Shown here piece by piece: positions 6,983-7,665 of a DNA stretch of 7,665 nucleotides. Origin of the DNA: Candidatus Azambacteria bacterium (GTDB lineage Bacteria > Patescibacteriota > Minisyncoccia > GWC2-36-17 > WO2-46-25); NCBI GenBank assembly GCA_024654415.1, contig JANLHQ010000057.1, forward strand, positions 1 to 7,665, read 5' to 3'. The position numbers and the translations under genes are program-made. The notes below the pieces were generated by a model, which saw only the letters and a list, made by a program, of their open reading frames with translations, was not told the origin of the DNA and ran no database searches. Position 1 is the first letter of the stretch. Each line of letters begins with the position of its first letter.

Positions 6983-7665
6983 CTACCGCACGTTCGCGTC
7001 ATCAAGCACATTGGTAACCGCCTCAGCATAGATATCCGCGGGAAGCGGAATCTCCTTTGGAAAAAGAACAACAAATGCGCGCCCTTCGTGAAAGCGAACA
7101 TTGTTCAGCTCCGTCTTCCCTACTGCAATCGGGTTCTTATCTCCATCAACAAGTACAACATTAATATCAACTGTCGAAAACGTATAATCGCTTTGATTCT
7201 CTACGGTACCGGTTACCTTTGCAAATCCAGACTCTGTCGTGCTTACACGCTCATATTTTTTTGAAAAAACCGGGAGTACCACCTGTCCGGTCAATTTTTC
7301 CTGCAACTCCCACGTACCAAATGAATCAACGATAAATGTCACAAAGGCCGCAGGGGTTTTTATATCGATATTATTCTCCACGATATAGCGGGTTTGCCCC
7401 GCAAGAAGATATGTTGTCCCCTTTTTCTCCGCTATCACGTTCTTGCTTTCATCAAAAAAACGAAAGGTATATGCAAGCGCCCGAGTGCCATGCTGTGCAT
7501 TGGCATTGCGCACCTGTGCAATCGCATCATATGCACCTCCCGCGGAAAACAAATGATATGTCTCCACTGTAACGTCAGAAAAGCGAACCACTCTACACGC
7601 CATACATGGCCCGCCGCAGTCAACCTTTTCCTCTCCTTGATTCAGTACGCCATCAATGCATGATG
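6983..7665 (-). CDS. Secreted or envelope protein with C-x-D-G...D-C-G-G-x-C-x2-C motif and two Ig-like domains (N-terminus outside window)
   Basis: The frame is open to the right edge, giving at least 226 residues; the start is outside. The ATG at 7603 is internal, because the cysteine motif C-x-D-G-x2-N-x2-E-x3-D-C-G-G-x-C-x2-C (nt 7660-7595) spans it. I recall this motif from exported proteins of CPR and other bacteria, where it is thought to be a small disulfide-rich, perhaps metal-binding element; its role is unknown. Two similar beta-rich units follow, at about residues 45-98 (YDAIAQVRNANAQ ... DESKNVIAEKKG) and about 146-200 (GFAKVTGTVENQSD ... DGDKNPIAVGK). Both have the V-x-N plus later D-x-x-K-N-x-I-A layout of FxLYD or other immunoglobulin-like extracellular domains. 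No membrane segment occurs in the visible part, so a signal peptide or N-terminal anchor would lie outside the window. It ends 18 bases before rodA, suggesting cotranscription with a cell-envelope gene. No enzymatic motif is visible. Confidence 0.85.
   Translation of the reverse strand, partial: SCIDGVLNQGEEKVDCGGPCMACRVVRFSDVTVETYHLFSAGGAYDAIAQVRNANAQHGTRALAYTFRFFDESKNVIAEKKGTTYLLAGQTRYIVENNIDIKTPAAFVTFIVDSFGTWELQEKLTGQVVLPVFSKKYERVSTTESGFAKVTGTVENQSDYTFSTVDINVVLVDGDKNPIAVGKTELNNVRFHEGRAFVVLFPKEIPLPADIYAEAVTNVLDDANVR

Noticed and set aside
7435..7623. Minus-strand ORF of 62 codons in another frame at the right edge
   Set aside because: It is a shadow of the cysteine-motif protein, whose frame is continuous and has recognisable domains.

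Overview
The window holds five genes, all on the minus strand. In transcription order (right to left) they are: the 3' part of a secreted or envelope protein of unknown function (runs off the right edge), rodA, a 75-residue open reading frame, rpoB, and the 5' part of rpoC (runs off the left edge). No gene is supported on the plus strand. The four joins between genes are 18, 47, 134 and 10 bases, so no stretch of 300 bases lacks a gene. I saw no tRNA, rRNA, mobile element, CRISPR array or integration site.

The likely source is a member of the Candidate Phyla Radiation (Patescibacteria), probably a Parcubacteria-type lineage. The reasons are the compact RpoB (1074 aa, without the large Proteobacterial insertions); a RodA whose motifs look like those I associate with this group; a charged insertion in the N-terminal part of beta-prime; and a neighbouring protein with the C-x-D-G...D-C-G-G-x-C-x2-C cysteine motif, which I recall as frequent in CPR envelope proteins. 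UGA ends rodA and UAA/UAG end other genes, so the standard stop codons are in use. This rules out the UGA=Gly code of Gracilibacteria and Absconditabacteria. The taxonomic call is inference.

rpoB and rpoC encode the two catalytic subunits of RNA polymerase and are tightly coupled (10-base gap). Their 134-base leader carries a weak promoter-like element and a perfect 10-bp hairpin. The ribosomal stalk genes rplJ and rplL, which often precede rpoB, are absent here. RodA is the SEDS peptidoglycan glycosyltransferase of cell elongation. The 75-residue ORF between rodA and rpoB shows a short gapless similarity by eye to the N-terminal lobe of TsaB, but lacks that family's glycine-rich loop.

Most of the window is ordinary core genome. 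The points worth a second look are the mini TsaB-like ORF, the rpoB leader hairpin, the beta-prime insertion, the repeated Ig-like architecture of the cysteine-motif protein, and the lack of Shine-Dalgarno sequences at all four visible starts. I did not find a convincing new multi-gene system.
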